A stretch of DNA of 64,000 nt from Malachius bipustulatus (GCA_910589415.1 OU342638.1:10704014-10768013); one strand, 5' to 3'; shown: positions 9,173 to 21,628, counted from the stretch's first letter. Translations and numbers: made by a program. The notes: generated by a model not told the origin, from the letters alone.

Positions 9173-11008
9173 TTGTTTAAATACAAAAGCAGGCAGGCTT
9201 GGAAAAGTTTTGTTAGCAAACTTAACAAACAAACACCGCTAACCGACATCTGGAAGTTTGTCAGGAAAATGAATGGCATGAACACCAATGAAATAAAACA
9301 ACATATATCACTGAAACTCCTCGATGATATCTTCGATACAATTGTGCCAGCATATGCCTACAAACCTTTCCCGGAAATTACGGAAACCTCCCAATCCCAA
9401 GCAAACAACCCCCTCAGTAAGCCGTTCACACCCTCCGAACTGCAGCGTAGCCTCCATTTGTCATCATCAAATACATCACGCGGCCGGGACCGCATTACGT
9501 ATAGCATACTTAATGCCACAACCACTAAGTTCAAGGAAGCATTGCTAGAAACCTTTAATGACATTAGGGTAACGGGTAGATACCCAGAAGAAATGAAACA
9601 AATAGTAATCACTCTAATTCACAAACATGGTAAACCTTACGATCAACCAAGTGGGTATAGGTCGATCTCATTGATGTCGTGTCTGACGAAGTCATACGAA
9701 AGATTGGTCAAAATGAGACTCGAACACTTTTGCGAGAACCAGAATTTCTTACATAGAAATCAATTCGGTTTCAGAAGAGGCCGGGGCACTACTGATGCAG
9801 TGGCACACTTGGTTACTGATTTACAATGTGGGCTTACCCAAAATAAGTATATCATGTGCCTGTTTATAGACTTAAAGGGGGCCTATGATTCAGTAAATCT
9901 TGCAACATTGATGAAAGACCTACAAACGGTGGGATTGAGCAGTACACACTCTGTCAATCTGGCGAGTTTGTATGTTAACCGAGCCATCTATATAAAAGAC
10001 AATCTCAATAGGCTCCACGGCCCCAGGTTCACATCCAAAGGACTACCCCAGGGTTCGATTTTGAGTCCATTGCTCTTCAACATTTACACCAGAAACTTAC
10101 ATGATATGTTAGACAAGCAGCTGAGTTGTATCCAATATGCAGACGACATCTGTATTTATACGACCCAAGATAGTTTTGAGAAGTGTCTCAAAATGTATAA
10201 ACGAGCAACATGTATCCTTAAGATGTGGATTGAGGAACGTAAATTCGACCTTAATGAAGGAAAATCGAGAGTGGTGTTTTTCACCAGGCACAGAATCAGA
10301 CCCCCAGAATTAATGATAAGCAGAAGTTACAATATCAGGACAGCCCCAGGATATAAGTACCTTGGAATATTCTTGGATTCGAAGCTGCTTTGGACAAAGC
10401 AAATAGAGGATGTTATAAGTAGGTGCGAGAGAGGAGTAAATATCCTGAAATTAAGCGTCCATGCGAAATGGGGCGCAGACAGAGACACGGCGCTCATGTT
10501 TTATAGGGCATACATTCGAGCAATCATGGACTACGGTATAATATTCTACCTTAGCTCCTCAAAAACTAACATGAGAAAGCTCCAAACCGTTCAAAACAAA
10601 GCGCTGAAGACCTGTATCGGAGCTATGAAATCTACCCCCAATGAAATCGTTTACGCAGAGTCGAAGGAACCACCACTAAAAATAAGAGCAAGATATCTGG
10701 AAGGCAAATACATTTTAAAAGTCAACGCAACATTTCCGGAACTAATGAAAAAAGTTCAATATGTATTTACGGAAACCCTGGACAACAAATATTGGAACTG
10801 CAAGGTAAACCCCCCATTAACAGAAGCGTATGAAGACATAATGCCATTCGCAGATCGCATAGACAAATCAGATAAAATGCCGTATTATGACATCCCTTAC
10901 GAAAAACTATACTGCACGATCAAGTGCATAAGACCACCAATAGAACAGAATACGCATCAAATGGTCGTGATTAACACCTACAAAGTCTTCATAAATACGA
11001 CGGACTGA
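9173..11008 (+). CDS. LINE ORF2, reverse transcriptase domain
   Basis: 611 open codons. RT motifs in order: RDRITYSILN, YRSISLMSCLTKSYERL, NQFGFRRGRGTTDA, CLFIDLKGAYDSV (first catalytic Asp), GLPQGSILSPLLFN, and IQYADDICIY with the intact YADD. A long thumb/connection region follows (KYLGIFLDSKLLWTKQIE). It copies the element RNA at the nicked target site. It is the longest intact piece of the element; the frame is lost at 11008 just before RNase H. Confidence 0.85.
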   Translation: MFKYKSRQAWKSFVSKLNKQTPLTDIWKFVRKMNGMNTNEIKQHISLKLLDDIFDTIVPAYAYKPFPEITETSQSQANNPLSKPFTPSELQRSLHLSSSNTSRGRDRITYSILNATTTKFKEALLETFNDIRVTGRYPEEMKQIVITLIHKHGKPYDQPSGYRSISLMSCLTKSYERLVKMRLEHFCENQNFLHRNQFGFRRGRGTTDAVAHLVTDLQCGLTQNKYIMCLFIDLKGAYDSVNLATLMKDLQTVGLSSTHSVNLASLYVNRAIYIKDNLNRLHGPRFTSKGLPQGSILSPLLFNIYTRNLHDMLDKQLSCIQYADDICIYTTQDSFEKCLKMYKRATCILKMWIEERKFDLNEGKSRVVFFTRHRIRPPELMISRSYNIRTAPGYKYLGIFLDSKLLWTKQIEDVISRCERGVNILKLSVHAKWGADRDTALMFYRAYIRAIMDYGIIFYLSSSKTNMRKLQTVQNKALKTCIGAMKSTPNEIVYAESKEPPLKIRARYLEGKYILKVNATFPELMKKVQYVFTETLDNKYWNCKVNPPLTEAYEDIMPFADRIDKSDKMPYYDIPYEKLYCTIKCIRPPIEQNTHQMVVINTYKVFINTTD

Positions 11009-11841
11009 TACAAATATATACCGACGGCTCAAAAAACGACGCAGGAACAGGTTGTGCCTACTTCATTCCAGACACTCAAACCTCGAAGAAGATAAAGCTA
11101 ACCAGAGAATCCTCCATATATACTGCAGAACTAACAGCAATAGAAATGGCCTTAGAATGGTTTGTCAACAGCGATAATCATGGAGCACTTATTTTGTCAG
11201 ACTCATTGGCAGCGTTATACAGTATTCAATCAGCATACAAAGGAAGGGGCAAAAATAAAACTGTATACAGAATTCTATCAAAACTACCTGAAAACCGTAG
11301 AGTAGTCTTTGTATGGGTGAAAGGGCACTCGGGTATTCACGGTAATGAAATCGTCGATAGATTGGCCAAGGAAAGTATCGAAAATCCAGATGAAATATCT
11401 CGCAAACTTGAATATAGTGACCTATTCGCAGACATTAAGTGTAAAAGTCAAGACGCTTGGAGATTGGAATGGCGCTTATACTGCGCTAATACTAACAACC
11501 CGTATACAGTTATTCACCCAAACCTTCCAACCAACGAAGATCTACGAATATACCAACATCACAGTAGAGATTTCAGTACTACTATGCTAAGAATGAGGAC
11601 AAACCACGGCCGTTTCCCAGGTCATCTCTTTAAAATAGGGGTGGTCCCGGACCCTAATTGCGAATGTAACCAGGGAGTGAGGGCACACCTAGACCACATC
11701 ATTTTCACATGTCCAAATAACGACCAAGCACGAGAAAAGCTAATAAACAGTATCAGCAAAGAGATTTCAAGACAGATGCCACTCACCTTGGTGAACTTAT
11801 TCTTGACGAAGAAACGATGCATACTACGGCAAACAGTCTGA
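11005..11841 (+). pseudogene. LINE ORF2, RNase H and C-terminal zinc region
   Basis: In a shifted frame from about 11005: IYTDGSKNDAGTG (first Asp), YTAELTAIEMAL (Glu), ILSDSLAAL (second Asp) and WVKGHSGIHGNEIVDRLA (His and last Asp), a complete RNase HI catalytic set. The tail has CECNQGVRAHLDHIIFTC, the Cys/His arrangement common at the end of I/R1-type ORF2. The ATG at 11146 lies inside the domain and is not the true start. Confidence 0.8.
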
Positions 11842-11950
11842 TTTTCTAAAACTTAGATTCAATCAGACAATAAATACTTGTTACATTAAATTAGCACAAT
11901 ACCTATCTGTCAAAGTTTTTTTGTTATTATTTATTTCAGTTCAACAATAG

Positions 11951-12113
11951 ATTTTACTTCAAACAATTATACGTCATATAAAACTATTGTTATTGTTTAA
12001 ATAATTCAACAATCAGTGCTTAATTTAAATACGCAAGTATTATCAGTTCCTAATTTATTGATATAATAAAAATTAATAATAAAAACAGGAACCGTATTTT
12101 AAAAAATACAAAA
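11951..12113. other. Junction between LINE and BEL/Pao element
   Basis: AT-rich DNA without an ORF. No sequence here repeats the 17266-17524 LTR, so the 5' LTR of the BEL element is missing or unrecognisable. Confidence 0.45.
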
Positions 12114-13742
12114 AATGGCCGCTTTGAAAGCTTTAGTTAAGAAGAGAGATTCTATTAACTCCAAAAATACTAATTTTAATACATATTATTTTTAAAGTTT
12201 CACACAACGAAACACAACAAATTAACCGCTGACATTGCTCAAGCGGAAAATTCTAACAATCCATATTGAATTAGACAGATTCAATATCGAATTAGAAACA
12301 AATTTCATTGAATTAAATAATCGTTTAAAAAACTTCCATGATATTCTTCATGATTTCGATGAAATACAAAATGAAATTGAATTGAAAACTGATGATGAGC
12401 TGCTCAAAAAACTGAACGCCAAACTTTTCAAAATTCATACTATTCTGTCTTAAGTCGAGCTGAACGATTACTAAATGAGTACAATAAAAGCAAAAATGTG
12501 GAAGACTCAGATTCTGTAGTTAGTTCCAAGCGTTGTTCGTTGCATCCAGATGCATCAAGATTAGACTTACATGGCGTTCGCTTGCCAGTCATATCACTTC
12601 CTAAATTTAACGGTGATATGAATTATTGGCTAGAATTTAAAGATAGTTATACGTCATTAATACATAATAATGATGCAATCAGTCCAATACAGAAATTTCA
12701 TTATTTAAGGGCTTCGTTGGAGTCTAGTGCTCTCCAAGTTATATCAGCCCTAGAATTTTCGGCAGCAAGTTATCAACTGGCTTTCGAATTATTAAAAAAG
12801 AGATATGACAACAAACGTATGCTCATTCAAAATCATGTTCGTTCCTTGTTCAACATTAAGCAAATTAATAAAGAATCTCCATCTGCTCTTAGAAATTTAA
12901 GAGATTCAATAACAAAACACGTACGTGCATTACAGACGTTAGGTCAAGAAATTGAATCTTGGGACGTAATAATTATTTATCTAGCAACTACAAAGCTAGA
13001 TCACACAAGCAAACGTTATTGGGAAGAGTTAAAAATTAACGATGATACTCCCAGTTTAGAAAGTTTTTATGATTTCTTAAAAACTCGTGCTGACTTACTG
13101 GAAATTCTTGGTGATAATGTTGAAAGTAAAGCTCAGTCACAAAGGTCAAATACAAAGGCATTTTTACAGACCAATAATACTGGCAATTCACAGTGTGTTA
13201 TGTGTAAGGGCAACCATACTATTTATTCATGCTCTCAATTTCTTGAATTACCAGTTGAAAAAAGAATTGAACAGTCGAAAAGATTGCTTCTTTGCTTGAA
13301 TTGCTTACGTAAAGGACATTCTACTAGAATTTGCAGATCTGCAGGTTGCAGAATATGCCATTCTAAGTTTCATAACTTATTGCTTCATTTAAAAAATTAC
13401 AGAAATCATAGGGATCCTAATTCAGTCGGAGCTCCAGATAACAGTGATGTTACAGTAGCTGATTCAACTGAACAAAATGACACAACTGCTGCAACAAATA
13501 ATATAGCTAGTTTAAATTCATTTACTAAAAATTGTCAGACTTTACTCTCCACAGTATCTGTAAATATTTTTGATAAAAACGGCCGCCCCCACACAGTGCG
13601 TGCGTTACTTGATTGTGGCAGTATGTCAAGTTTTATTACGGAAGATCTTTCTAAGCTTCTGGATATTGACTCTACCAATATTAATTTAAGTGTTTCTGGC
13701 ATAAATAATTCAGTTTCTCATTTAAATAAAATGTGTCATTGA
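12114..13742 (+). pseudogene. BEL/Pao gag and start of protease
   Basis: An ATG at 12114 begins a short basic stretch (ALKALVKKRDSINS) that is soon frameshifted. A Leu/Glu-rich helical part spans 12235-12453. The main frame from 12498 carries the DUF1759 capsid-like region (LPKFNGDMNYWLEFKDSY), then CVMCKGNHTIYSC, CLNCLRKGHSTRIC and CRICHSKFHNLLLH zinc motifs. The protease active site VRALLDCGSMSSFITEDL begins near 13600. The protein would pack RNA; the DCGS motif replaces the usual DTG/DSG, as is common in BEL elements. Confidence 0.8.
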
Positions 13743-16700
13743 GTATAAGCTCAAAAGTAAGTAATTTTACTACAGGGTTAGACTGTCTTATAATACCTGA
13801 AATAACAAACAATTTACCTAGTATAAAACTAAAGACAAGCTTGAATATTCCTAACAACATAAAAATTGCTGATCCTAATTATCATACACCAGGAAAAATT
13901 GATTTATTAATAGGTGGAGATAAGTTTTGGGAATTAATTATAAATGGACAGTATAAGTTGGGAAAAAATATGCCTTTCCTAAGAAATACAAAACTAGGTT
14001 GGGTTATAGTTGGTCTCAAATTAAGGGCAATCAACAAAAATCACACTGTCATTTTGCCAGAACCATTGATATTCAGAAACAATTAATGCAATTTTGGGAG
14101 CAGGAAGAATGCCTCAATGATAAGTTCATATCTGTTGAGGAAAAGGCTTGTGAGAATCATTTTATAAAAACGGTAGAGCGCGGTTCAAATGGTAGATTCG
14201 TAGTTTCTATCCCCTTTAAAAAAGATCCGAGTGAGCTCGGTGATTCTTACTCAATCGCTAAAAAACGTCTTTTATCCTTGGAACGAAAATTCACAAATGA
14301 TGAAACATTTAAAGCAAGGTATACTGATATTATGGATGAATATATTTCATTGGGACATATGTCTAAAGTTAGCAAAGTTGATTCTAATTCCGTTAATTTC
14401 TTTTTGCCACATCATGGTGTCATAAAGGAAGCTAGCGTTACAACGAAGCTTCGCGTAGTTTTTGATGGGTCAGCTAAAACTACCTCTGGTGTTTCTCTGA
14501 ATGATCTACAGATGGTAGGTCCGACTATTCAACAGGATTTATTGTCTATTTTATTAAGATTTCGAGTTCACAATTTTGTTATTGGCGCTGATATTGAAAA
14601 AATGTATCGCCAAGTAAATATTAAAGAAGATCAGAGAACACTACAACAAATATTGTGGAGAAAAGTCCATTCAGAGCCCATATCTGCATATACCTTGAAT
14701 ACGGTAACCTTTGGAACCGCATCCGCACCTTACCTTGCGATAAGATGCTTATATCAGTTATCCTTAGACTACGCTTTAATTTCACCTAATATAGCTGAAA
14801 TAATAAAAAATGATTTTTATGTAGACAATCTACTTACAGGAGTAAGCAGTGTAGAAGAAGGAATCGAAGTTGTCAATAAAATAAGCAAAATATTATCAAC
14901 GGCAAGATTTCCTTTGCGTCAATGGATGTCAAATAATTCAAATATTATTTCTCATAAGATAGATCCTAAAGATGATAAGTCAGTTTTAAACTTAGACATC
15001 GATAAAAGCACAAAAACTCTTGGACTGTTTTGGAATAGTTGTTCTGATAACTTGTATTTTAAGGTAGAGATTGCCAAAGATGAAAAAATCACAAAACGTT
15101 CTATTCTTTCCAATTTATCAAAGGTCTTCGATCCAATGGGTTTGTTAGGCGCATGCACCATAACTGCTAAAACAATTTTACAACACTTGTGGCAAGCTAA
15201 TCTTTCTTGGGACGAGATTGTTCCTGAGAATCTTAAACGTAAATGGTTAGAATATTACAAAAATTTGTCATCTCTGAATAGCATTGACATTCCTAGGCAA
15301 ATTGTATGCAGAGATTTTATTTCTGTTGAGCTTCATGTTTTTCCAGACGCGTCCCAAATTGCCTTTGGCGCTTGCGCATATCTTTTAACAAAAAATGCAG
15401 ATGGAAATTCATATTGCCATCTGGTTTGCTCGAAAACTAAGGTAGCTCCCATAAAGATGATTACCATACCCAGACTGGAGCTTTGTGGTGCTTTGATTGC
15501 GGCGAAATTAGCAAATAAAATAAAATTATCAATAAATTTGCCCATAAATAATGAGTTCTATTGGTGTGATTCTACAATTGTGCTGAGTTGGATATCAATG
15601 AGTCCAAACTTACTACAAACCTTTGTTGCCAATAGAATTTCTCAAATACAAAGTCTCACAAAGCCGGAAAACTGGAATTATGTACCAAGCGCTTTGAACC
15701 CCGCTGATATTTTAAGTAGAGGTACGAGTCCTCAAGAATTATCAAACTTAATATCCTGGTGGCACGGTCCATTATTTATCCTTGATGATTCTTCAAGTTG
15801 GCCGGTGCTTCCAAATTCTATTTCTGATATGCCTGAACTGAGAGGGGCGACAATGAGTCTCGTTGCAAAGACTGTTCCTGAATCGTTTAATTTTGATAAT
15901 TATTCAAATTTCAATAAATTGATAAGAATCATGTCATACTGTCTTCGATTTATCACTAACTCTTCAAAATCAAAACAGGAAGTTCTTAGTGGTGCTTTAA
16001 AAGCTTTTGAATTAAACAATGCGTTTAATGTTTTAATCAGAATTGCCCAAACTCAGACATTTCCCAATGAAATAATAATACTAAAAAATAAAAAGGCTAT
16101 AACCAAAGGAAATTTGTCTCAATTAAATCCATTTATTGATGGAAAAAACATTATGCGTGTTGGAGGTAGACTTGACTACACAAGCTTACCTTATAATAAA
16201 AAGCATCCCATTTTATTGAGTAACCATCGATTTACAAAATTACTTCTTGAATATTATCATATTTTGACACTTCATTCTGGTCCGCAAATGCTTCTATACA
16301 GTATAAGAGAAAAGTTTTGGATACTGTCTGGAAGAAATTTAGCGAGAAAAACAGTTCATGATTGTGTTAAATGTTTTAGAGCAAAACCTAAAATTAACGA
16401 ACAATTAATGGGAAATCTGCCAACTGAACGTCTTACACCCTCACCACCATTCTATATTACTGGAATCGATTATGCTGGATATTTTCATATTAAAGACAGA
16501 CAGGGGAGAGGTTGTAAGGTGACTGAATGTTATGTAAGTCTTTTTGTATGTTTTTGTACTAAAGCAGTACACTTAGAAATAGTTTCTGATCTGACTACAG
16601 AAGCTTTTATTGCTGCTTTACGTCGCTTCACGGCAAGACGTGAAAAACCACATAAAATTTTCTCCGATAATGCATCCAATTTTATTGGAGCAGACGCAGA

Positions 16701-17171
16701 ACTCAAAGAACTAAATACATTTTTGACAAACAACGAAAGAAAGATTAATGAATTTTCAGAAAATGAAGGCATATCATGGAGTTCTTTATTCCTCCTGCTT
16801 CTCCTCACCAAGGTGGATTATGGGAAGCAGGTGTTAAAAGCATGAAGCATCACTTGAAACGTGTTGCTGGTAATGCCGTTCTAACCTTTGAGCAGTTTTA
16901 CACGTTAATAACGCAAATAGAGGCAACTTTAAATTCAAGACCCCTTTCTCCAATTTCCTCCAATCCTGAGGATCTCATTCCATTAACTCCGGCACATTTC
17001 TTAATTGGCCGTCCATATACGACAGTTGCTGATTCAGATTTATATCATATTCCTGAATCGAGACTTTCCCATTATCAGCACATTCAAAAATTGCATCAAC
17101 ACTTTTGGAATAGATGGATGAAGGAGTACATCAGTGATCTTCAACTCCGCGTCAAATGGAAACAAGATTAA
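13733..17171 (+). pseudogene. BEL/Pao pol: protease end, RT, RNase H, integrase
   Basis: From 13733: the rest of the protease (PGKIDLLIGGDKFWEL). From 13999: RT with LRVVFDGSAKT, NFVIGADIEKMYRQV and FYVDNLLTG (YVDN where most RTs have YXDD; some Pao elements also have N). RNase H follows with VFPDASQIAFGACAY, IPRLELCGALIAAKL and WCDSTIVLSWI. Integrase has HILTLHSGPQMLLYSI and CVKCF zinc ligands, GIDYAGYF, FSDNASNFIGA and HQGGLWEAGVKSMK. The last part (TPAHFLIGRPYTTV) is the DUF5641-like tail. Frameshifts lie near 14050 and 16800. Confidence 0.85.
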
Positions 17172-17265
17172 TCAAATTAATTATATAATCATTTTGTATT
17201 AAGTATAAACTCTGAAAGTGTTTATTAATCATTTTGAAAGCCATGGACTTCCAAAGGGGGGAGGA

Positions 17266-17524
17266 TGTTTAAGCCTCTTTCAAAGGAGTGGGCCAAGTTC
17301 AGTTGTCCTTTTTTAAACTCTATTAGTTTTAGAAAATAGACGAGAATCGTCGTCATGACGAGTTGTTATTAATTATCATTATTCAAAAAATTAGAGATAG
17401 AGCGAATTAGAAATTGTTGTTGTTGTATATTTGTGGCTTCACATATTAGTTAATCTAATAAACTTAAAATAAAATACAGTCCACTTTAATTAAAAACCAG
17501 TGCATAGTCAAAAGACGCCACATT
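17266..17524 (+). repeat. Probable 3' LTR of the BEL/Pao element
   Basis: It begins TGTTTAAGCCTCTTTC directly after a purine tract (AAAGGGGGGAGGA) and has AATAAA-type signals near 17456 and 17467. It probably ends near ...GACGCCACA. No second copy exists to prove the ends. Confidence 0.5.
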
Positions 17525-17739
17525 CATCACTCTCGAAAACGGGCGAGGAAAGTGGTTTCGTTGCATCTGAAAAAATTCTGGTGTTTTCCGACCCATAGAC
17601 GCTACTATTATAACATATATGCGAGTCTATGAGCTGTTTCTGCTAAATTGAGTTCGTATTTTCTGAGGCTAGCGAACGAAAATTTTCAGGTTTGCGATTA
17701 TCGATAAGGCTTGACTATCGATGATTCATAACAATCTGT

Positions 17740-18446
17740 TATACAGGGTGAATTATAAAAAACGCCCCAAGCAATAACTCCGTTAATTTTGAAGATATGA
17801 CAAAACTTTTTGAAAAAAAGTGGCGTAGTTTATCATCATCTATATGTTGAGATAAACGATCGATTAACACAACTTCCTGTTTAACCGGAAGTAACATCAA
17901 CTTTGGGTTTTTAAATAGAACACCCTGTAAAACTTTATATTTTTTAAATGTCTGAAGAAATCCAATACAGGTGGTTTTCAACATTGGAATTTAGATTGAG
18001 CGGTTTATGAGTTATAAACAAGTGAAGATCGAAAACTTTCAACTTCAAAACAGTGTAGAACTGGAACGGCTCAAGATAACTAAAAACGGTTTACATGTCC
18101 CTATCTTAACTTTTTACAAGGTATTCTATTATGTGGTTTAAATTTGAAAGTTTTCGATCTTCACTTGTTTATAACTCATAAACCGCTCAATCTAAATTCC
18201 AATGGTGAAACCCACCTGTATTCGATTTTTTCAGACATTTAAAAAATATAATAATATACAGGGTGTTCTATTTAAAAACCCGAAGTTGATGTTATTTCCG
18301 GTTAAACAGGAAGTTGTGTTGATCGAGCGTTTATCTCAACATATAGATGGTGATAAACTACGCCACTTTGTTTCAAAAAGTTGTGTCATATCTTCAAAAT
18401 TAACGGAGTTATCGCTTGGGGCGTTTTTTACAATTCACCCTGTATA
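17740..18446. mobile_element. 707-bp foldback MITE (TACAGGGTG type)
   Basis: The two halves are inverted copies over about 300 bp each. The left end TATACAGGGTGAATTATAAA pairs with the right end TTTACAATTCACCCTGTATA. The centre holds about 80 bp of unpaired loop (CGGCTCAAGATAACTAAAAA region). The short ORFs seen on either strand are mirror images of the arms and are not genes. TA lies at both edges. The loop segment recurs at 49765-49840, so this family has further copies in the window. Confidence 0.8.
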
Positions 18447-18449
18447 AGG

Positions 18450-19330
18450 GTGTTCAAAACTCAAAGAATCGTAATTCGGGAAGTCGTCGATTCAGGTAGA
18501 TCATGATGGTGATTGTAGTTTTGTCTTTCCTGTAGGTATGTCGGAAATTCTTGAGAAAACTCAGGATTTTGAGAACTAGTTTTTCGTTCGAGTGTAAATT
18601 CTAAGTTGTTCATTTCGTCACTTTTCTGCCTTTTTGGACTAGGGGGACCAAATTTATATTGATGATATACAGGTGAGAGATTTGGTGCAAAACGCTCATT
18701 GGGGTTGGATTATTGGTAGCGGCATTTCGCCTGGAATAAAATGTATTTTTTCCAAATACAGGTTACGGTATTCCGAATACTTGTTGATTCGCAAAGAAGC
18801 GTTGTTGAGGAAAATGACGGGGTTGTACGTTAATTGGTTGAGATGGGAAATTTGTCCTGAAAGGGACTTGTTGATCGTTAAAAAGATGATTTTGTTAGCT
18901 AGGATAAGGCCTTCTATTGAAAGTTTGTTGAGGTCTAGCGAAACGATGTTGTATAGGTTGGTCGGATTTTTGATTTCCTGCTTGGAAAGGTTTGGACTAT
19001 TCAGGCTCTGGAAATTTTCTTTCCGTATAAGATATGTTTGCGCTTGTTCTAGAGTTGTGGGATTCCGGAGGCGGATTGCCATTTGAAGATTCGGTGGAGA
19101 CAGATTTCTGATAAAAACGTTTAATGTTGGGTCAATAGTGAGAATCTTTAATTTATTTGATCGCTAGGGGCATTTCATTAATTGGGATCGCTTTTAGCTT
19201 AGTTGAGATTTTACCTCGTAGCATTTGGAGTCGGTTACTAAATTCTAGCAATGAAGATGTAAAGATGTTGTGCCATAAAGCTTCCTTTTTTGGGCGTAGG
19301 ACCCCTTTTTGGTGGTGGCAGTTTCGTATT
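18450..19330 (-). pseudogene. Gypsy/errantivirus gag fragment
   Basis: Minus-strand frames carry DPTLNVFIRNLSPPNLQ and MAIRLRNPTTLEQAQTYLI, the conserved end of a Ty3/gypsy gag capsid region; the piece from 19082 to 18696 is open. The rest is frameshifted, and the left side runs into spacer before the foldback MITE. To its right lies a gypsy LTR, so the order along the minus strand is LTR then gag, as at the 5' end of an element. Protease and pol do not follow. The plus-strand ORF over the same bases (18673-19086) is a shadow. Confidence 0.7.
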
Positions 19331-19627
19331 TGATATACCTTCTTCAGTAATTAATTATTCAGCTAGGGTTGTCAGGAATGTAAGGTAAGGTATTTTTTCC
19401 AGTGCTGCCAACTTAAATTTAGGATGGCCACTAGATAGGCATTAATTTTCTACTAGAAAACTACTAGAAACCAGATTTTTTCTTACCAGAATTCCACTAG
19501 ACCCTAAATTCGTAAAAGTTGTAAGAAAAATCACATGTGGTGAGAATTTAGCTATTAATTGGGATTATTTTGCGAGTACGTTTCTACTAGGGATCCACTA
19601 GATATAGATCTGCACTAGCATCAATAC

Positions 19628-20205
19628 TGTTGGGAACCTGATTTAGGAAGAACGTAAGGAAGCACTGTCGTCACTATCTTTACTTACTTATTATGAATAC
19701 ACTTTTACATTTCAGATTAACCGAACTTAGGAAAAGGAATTACTTATTCTCGACTACTCTTAGTCTTTTCGTAAATGGTTCTTAACTGTTTTAAAAACTA
19801 AAAACTACCTTTATTTATAAGCTAGGAAATGGAGATAACATTATTATCAGGGAACGGAAATATTCTTCAGAATATTCCCAAAACTCTGAAAAACAACTCG
19901 ACACGAAAACAAGGTGATAAATCAGGTTCGTATCGTTATTTAATTAAAATAGAACAATAACTGTATACATTATGAAATATTCTTGTTTCTCTATCCTATA
20001 TAAGTTAATTGGAGTTCTTATCGAAAGGAAATGTACGTATTCTAATTGTTATTAACATCCAATTAGTTTTTATTATTTGATGGAAATATTATAAATTTGG
20101 TTATTGTTTAATTAACAGAAAAACAAGTCAATAAATTAAATAATTTCGTTGTTCTCTCTAATTAATCTAATTGCATAACTTTCCGTTGTTACTAAATTCT
20201 TTATA
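19628..20205 (-). repeat. Gypsy LTR, left part (split by transposon)
   Basis: It starts TGTTGGGAACCTG and has CACTGTCGTCACT about 35 bp in, as does the LTR at 49142. It stops at 20205, where the TIR element begins, and appears to resume at 27475. Joined, the LTR would be about 950 bp, ending ...GGAATGTAAACA at 27848. Confidence 0.65.
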
Positions 20206-20724
20206 CAGTTTTTCGCGTGCCACTATGGGGATCTCGGTTATCTTAAGAGATACGAAGTTGGTTAAATTAGGGCAAAGTAGCGTATTTTTTCGCTGATTGA
20301 TAATCTGAAAAGAAATTTGAGCTGTCATTATTAGTTGTCAAAATATTTCAAAAAAACTGAAATTTTCAATTTTTGTTTTTATTTTTTCATTCAAAAACCA
20401 ATCAAGCAAGCCATTTTTAACTGAAACATTGTTAAGACACTTTTCAACAAGGAACCCAAAAATAATTTTACAATAGCTCTAGCACTTGAGATAGAAGAAA
20501 ATCGATGGTCAGCTTTGGTTTTTCTTATGGGCGCCATATTGGATTTTTCCATTTTTAGATTACTTTAATTTTTCTCTTTACAATGATGTATCACACATGT
20601 TATTTCATTATTGAATGTTTGGCGAAAATAAAATTTCTTATCTTGTGTCCAGAGTGCTTTGAAGAAATGTCAAGGGTCTTTTGTTTTCAACAAAACTTTG
20701 ACGATTTGACCAGTCGTCTGCGTC

Positions 20725-21120
20725 GACATTGAATTATTAATCGAGGAAAAAGCCACTTTTCAAATAAAGCAGGATGGGGCGCCGCCTCATAATGCTGGTA
20801 GGGTGAGAGAATTCTTGTCAGAAATGTTTCCCAACCAAGTAATTTCAAATAATGGCGACGAACGCTGGCCAGCACGGTCACCTGACTTGTCCCCATTGGA
20901 CTATTTTTTGTTGGGGCCAATGAAAAATAAGATTTATAAAACATTGCCAGCCGACGTCGATGAACTTCGACAACGAATTGTTACCACACTCAGGCACGGC
21001 ATTATAAGGAGAGACGTGTTGAGAGCTGTAGCGAATCTTAGGAAAAGGGTGCAATTGTGCTTGCAATTAGTTAAGGAGAGATTTTTGAACACATGCTGTG
21101 AACACATTACCAGTTGTTAA
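20725..21120 (+). pseudogene. Mariner/Tc1-superfamily transposase, C-terminal part
   Basis: The frame carries IKQDGAPPHNAGRVREF (second catalytic Asp region), then RWPARSPDLSPLDYFLLG (third acidic residue, D of SPLDYF), then KTLPADVDELRQRI, a pattern of DDE transposases in the IS630/Tc1/mariner superfamily. The N-terminal DNA-binding part and the first Asp are absent; the inverted arm begins immediately upstream. The copy is therefore a non-autonomous foldback derivative that kept about 130 codons of transposase. Confidence 0.75.
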
Positions 21121-21467
21121 TTTATTCGTCTTTGTTAACCATTGTTTAATTAATAATTTTATTTGAGAAGTGGCTTTTCCTCGATTAATAATTCAATGTC
21201 AACGCAGACGACTGGTCGAATCGTCAAAGTTTTGTTGAAAACAAAAGACCCTTGACATTTCTTCAAAGCACTCTGGACCCAAGATAAGAAATTTTATTTT
21301 CGCCAAACATTCAATAATGAAATAACATGTGTGATACATCGTTGTAAAGAGAAAAATTAAAGTAATCTAAAAATGGAAAAATCCAATATGGCACCCATAA
21401 GAAAAACCAAAGCTGACCATCGATTTTCTTCTATCTCAAGTGCTAGAGCTATTGTAAAATTATTTTT

Positions 21468-21480
21468 GGGTTCCTTGTTT
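21468..21480. repeat. Left copy of 13-bp target site duplication
   Basis: GGGTTCCTTGTTT, identical to 27215-27227, flanks the inserted LINE. It is followed by a T run, the complement of the LINE poly(A) tail. Confidence 0.85.
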
Positions 21481-21628
21481 TTTTTTTATTATTTAGCTTA
21501 ACGTGCCTCGACAACTGGAGGTCATTGGCACAATATACAGTGTTTTACATAATCTTTAATTTTTAAACTTTAATATTAAGTTACGTTAGTGGCACAGTAA
21601 ATCTAATTTTGATTTGTGATGGTCCTGA

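Larger units (their letters stand above)
6540..11950 (+). mobile_element. I-type non-LTR retrotransposon (LINE), nearly full length
   Basis: A leader of about 230 bp is followed by ORF1 with three zinc knuckles and by ORF2 with an apurinic-type endonuclease, reverse transcriptase and RNase H in that order. RNase H downstream of RT places it in the I group rather than jockey. ORF1 has one in-frame stop and ORF2 a few frameshifts, so the copy is dead but young enough that nearly all the coding is readable. The 3' end is not marked by a clean poly(A); AATAAATACTTGTTACATTAA near 11868 is likely close to it. Ends are approximate. Confidence 0.85.
12114..17524 (+). mobile_element. BEL/Pao LTR retrotransposon, 5' LTR not found
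   Basis: Gag (DUF1759 type) with three zinc knuckles, aspartic protease, Pao-type RT, RNase H, an integrase with H2C2 and DDE parts, and a C-terminal barrel region, in the standard BEL order. The frame is broken at about 12190, 12453, 13740, 14050 and 16800. A polypurine tract (17254-17265) precedes a probable 3' LTR starting TGTTTAAGCC. The missing 5' LTR suggests truncation at the left, against the LINE. Confidence 0.85.

Noticed and set aside
18202..18447. 81-codon ORF (and its mirror at 17739-17984)
   Set aside because: Both are arms of the same foldback MITE read on opposite strands; they encode near-identical peptides only because the arms are inverted copies.
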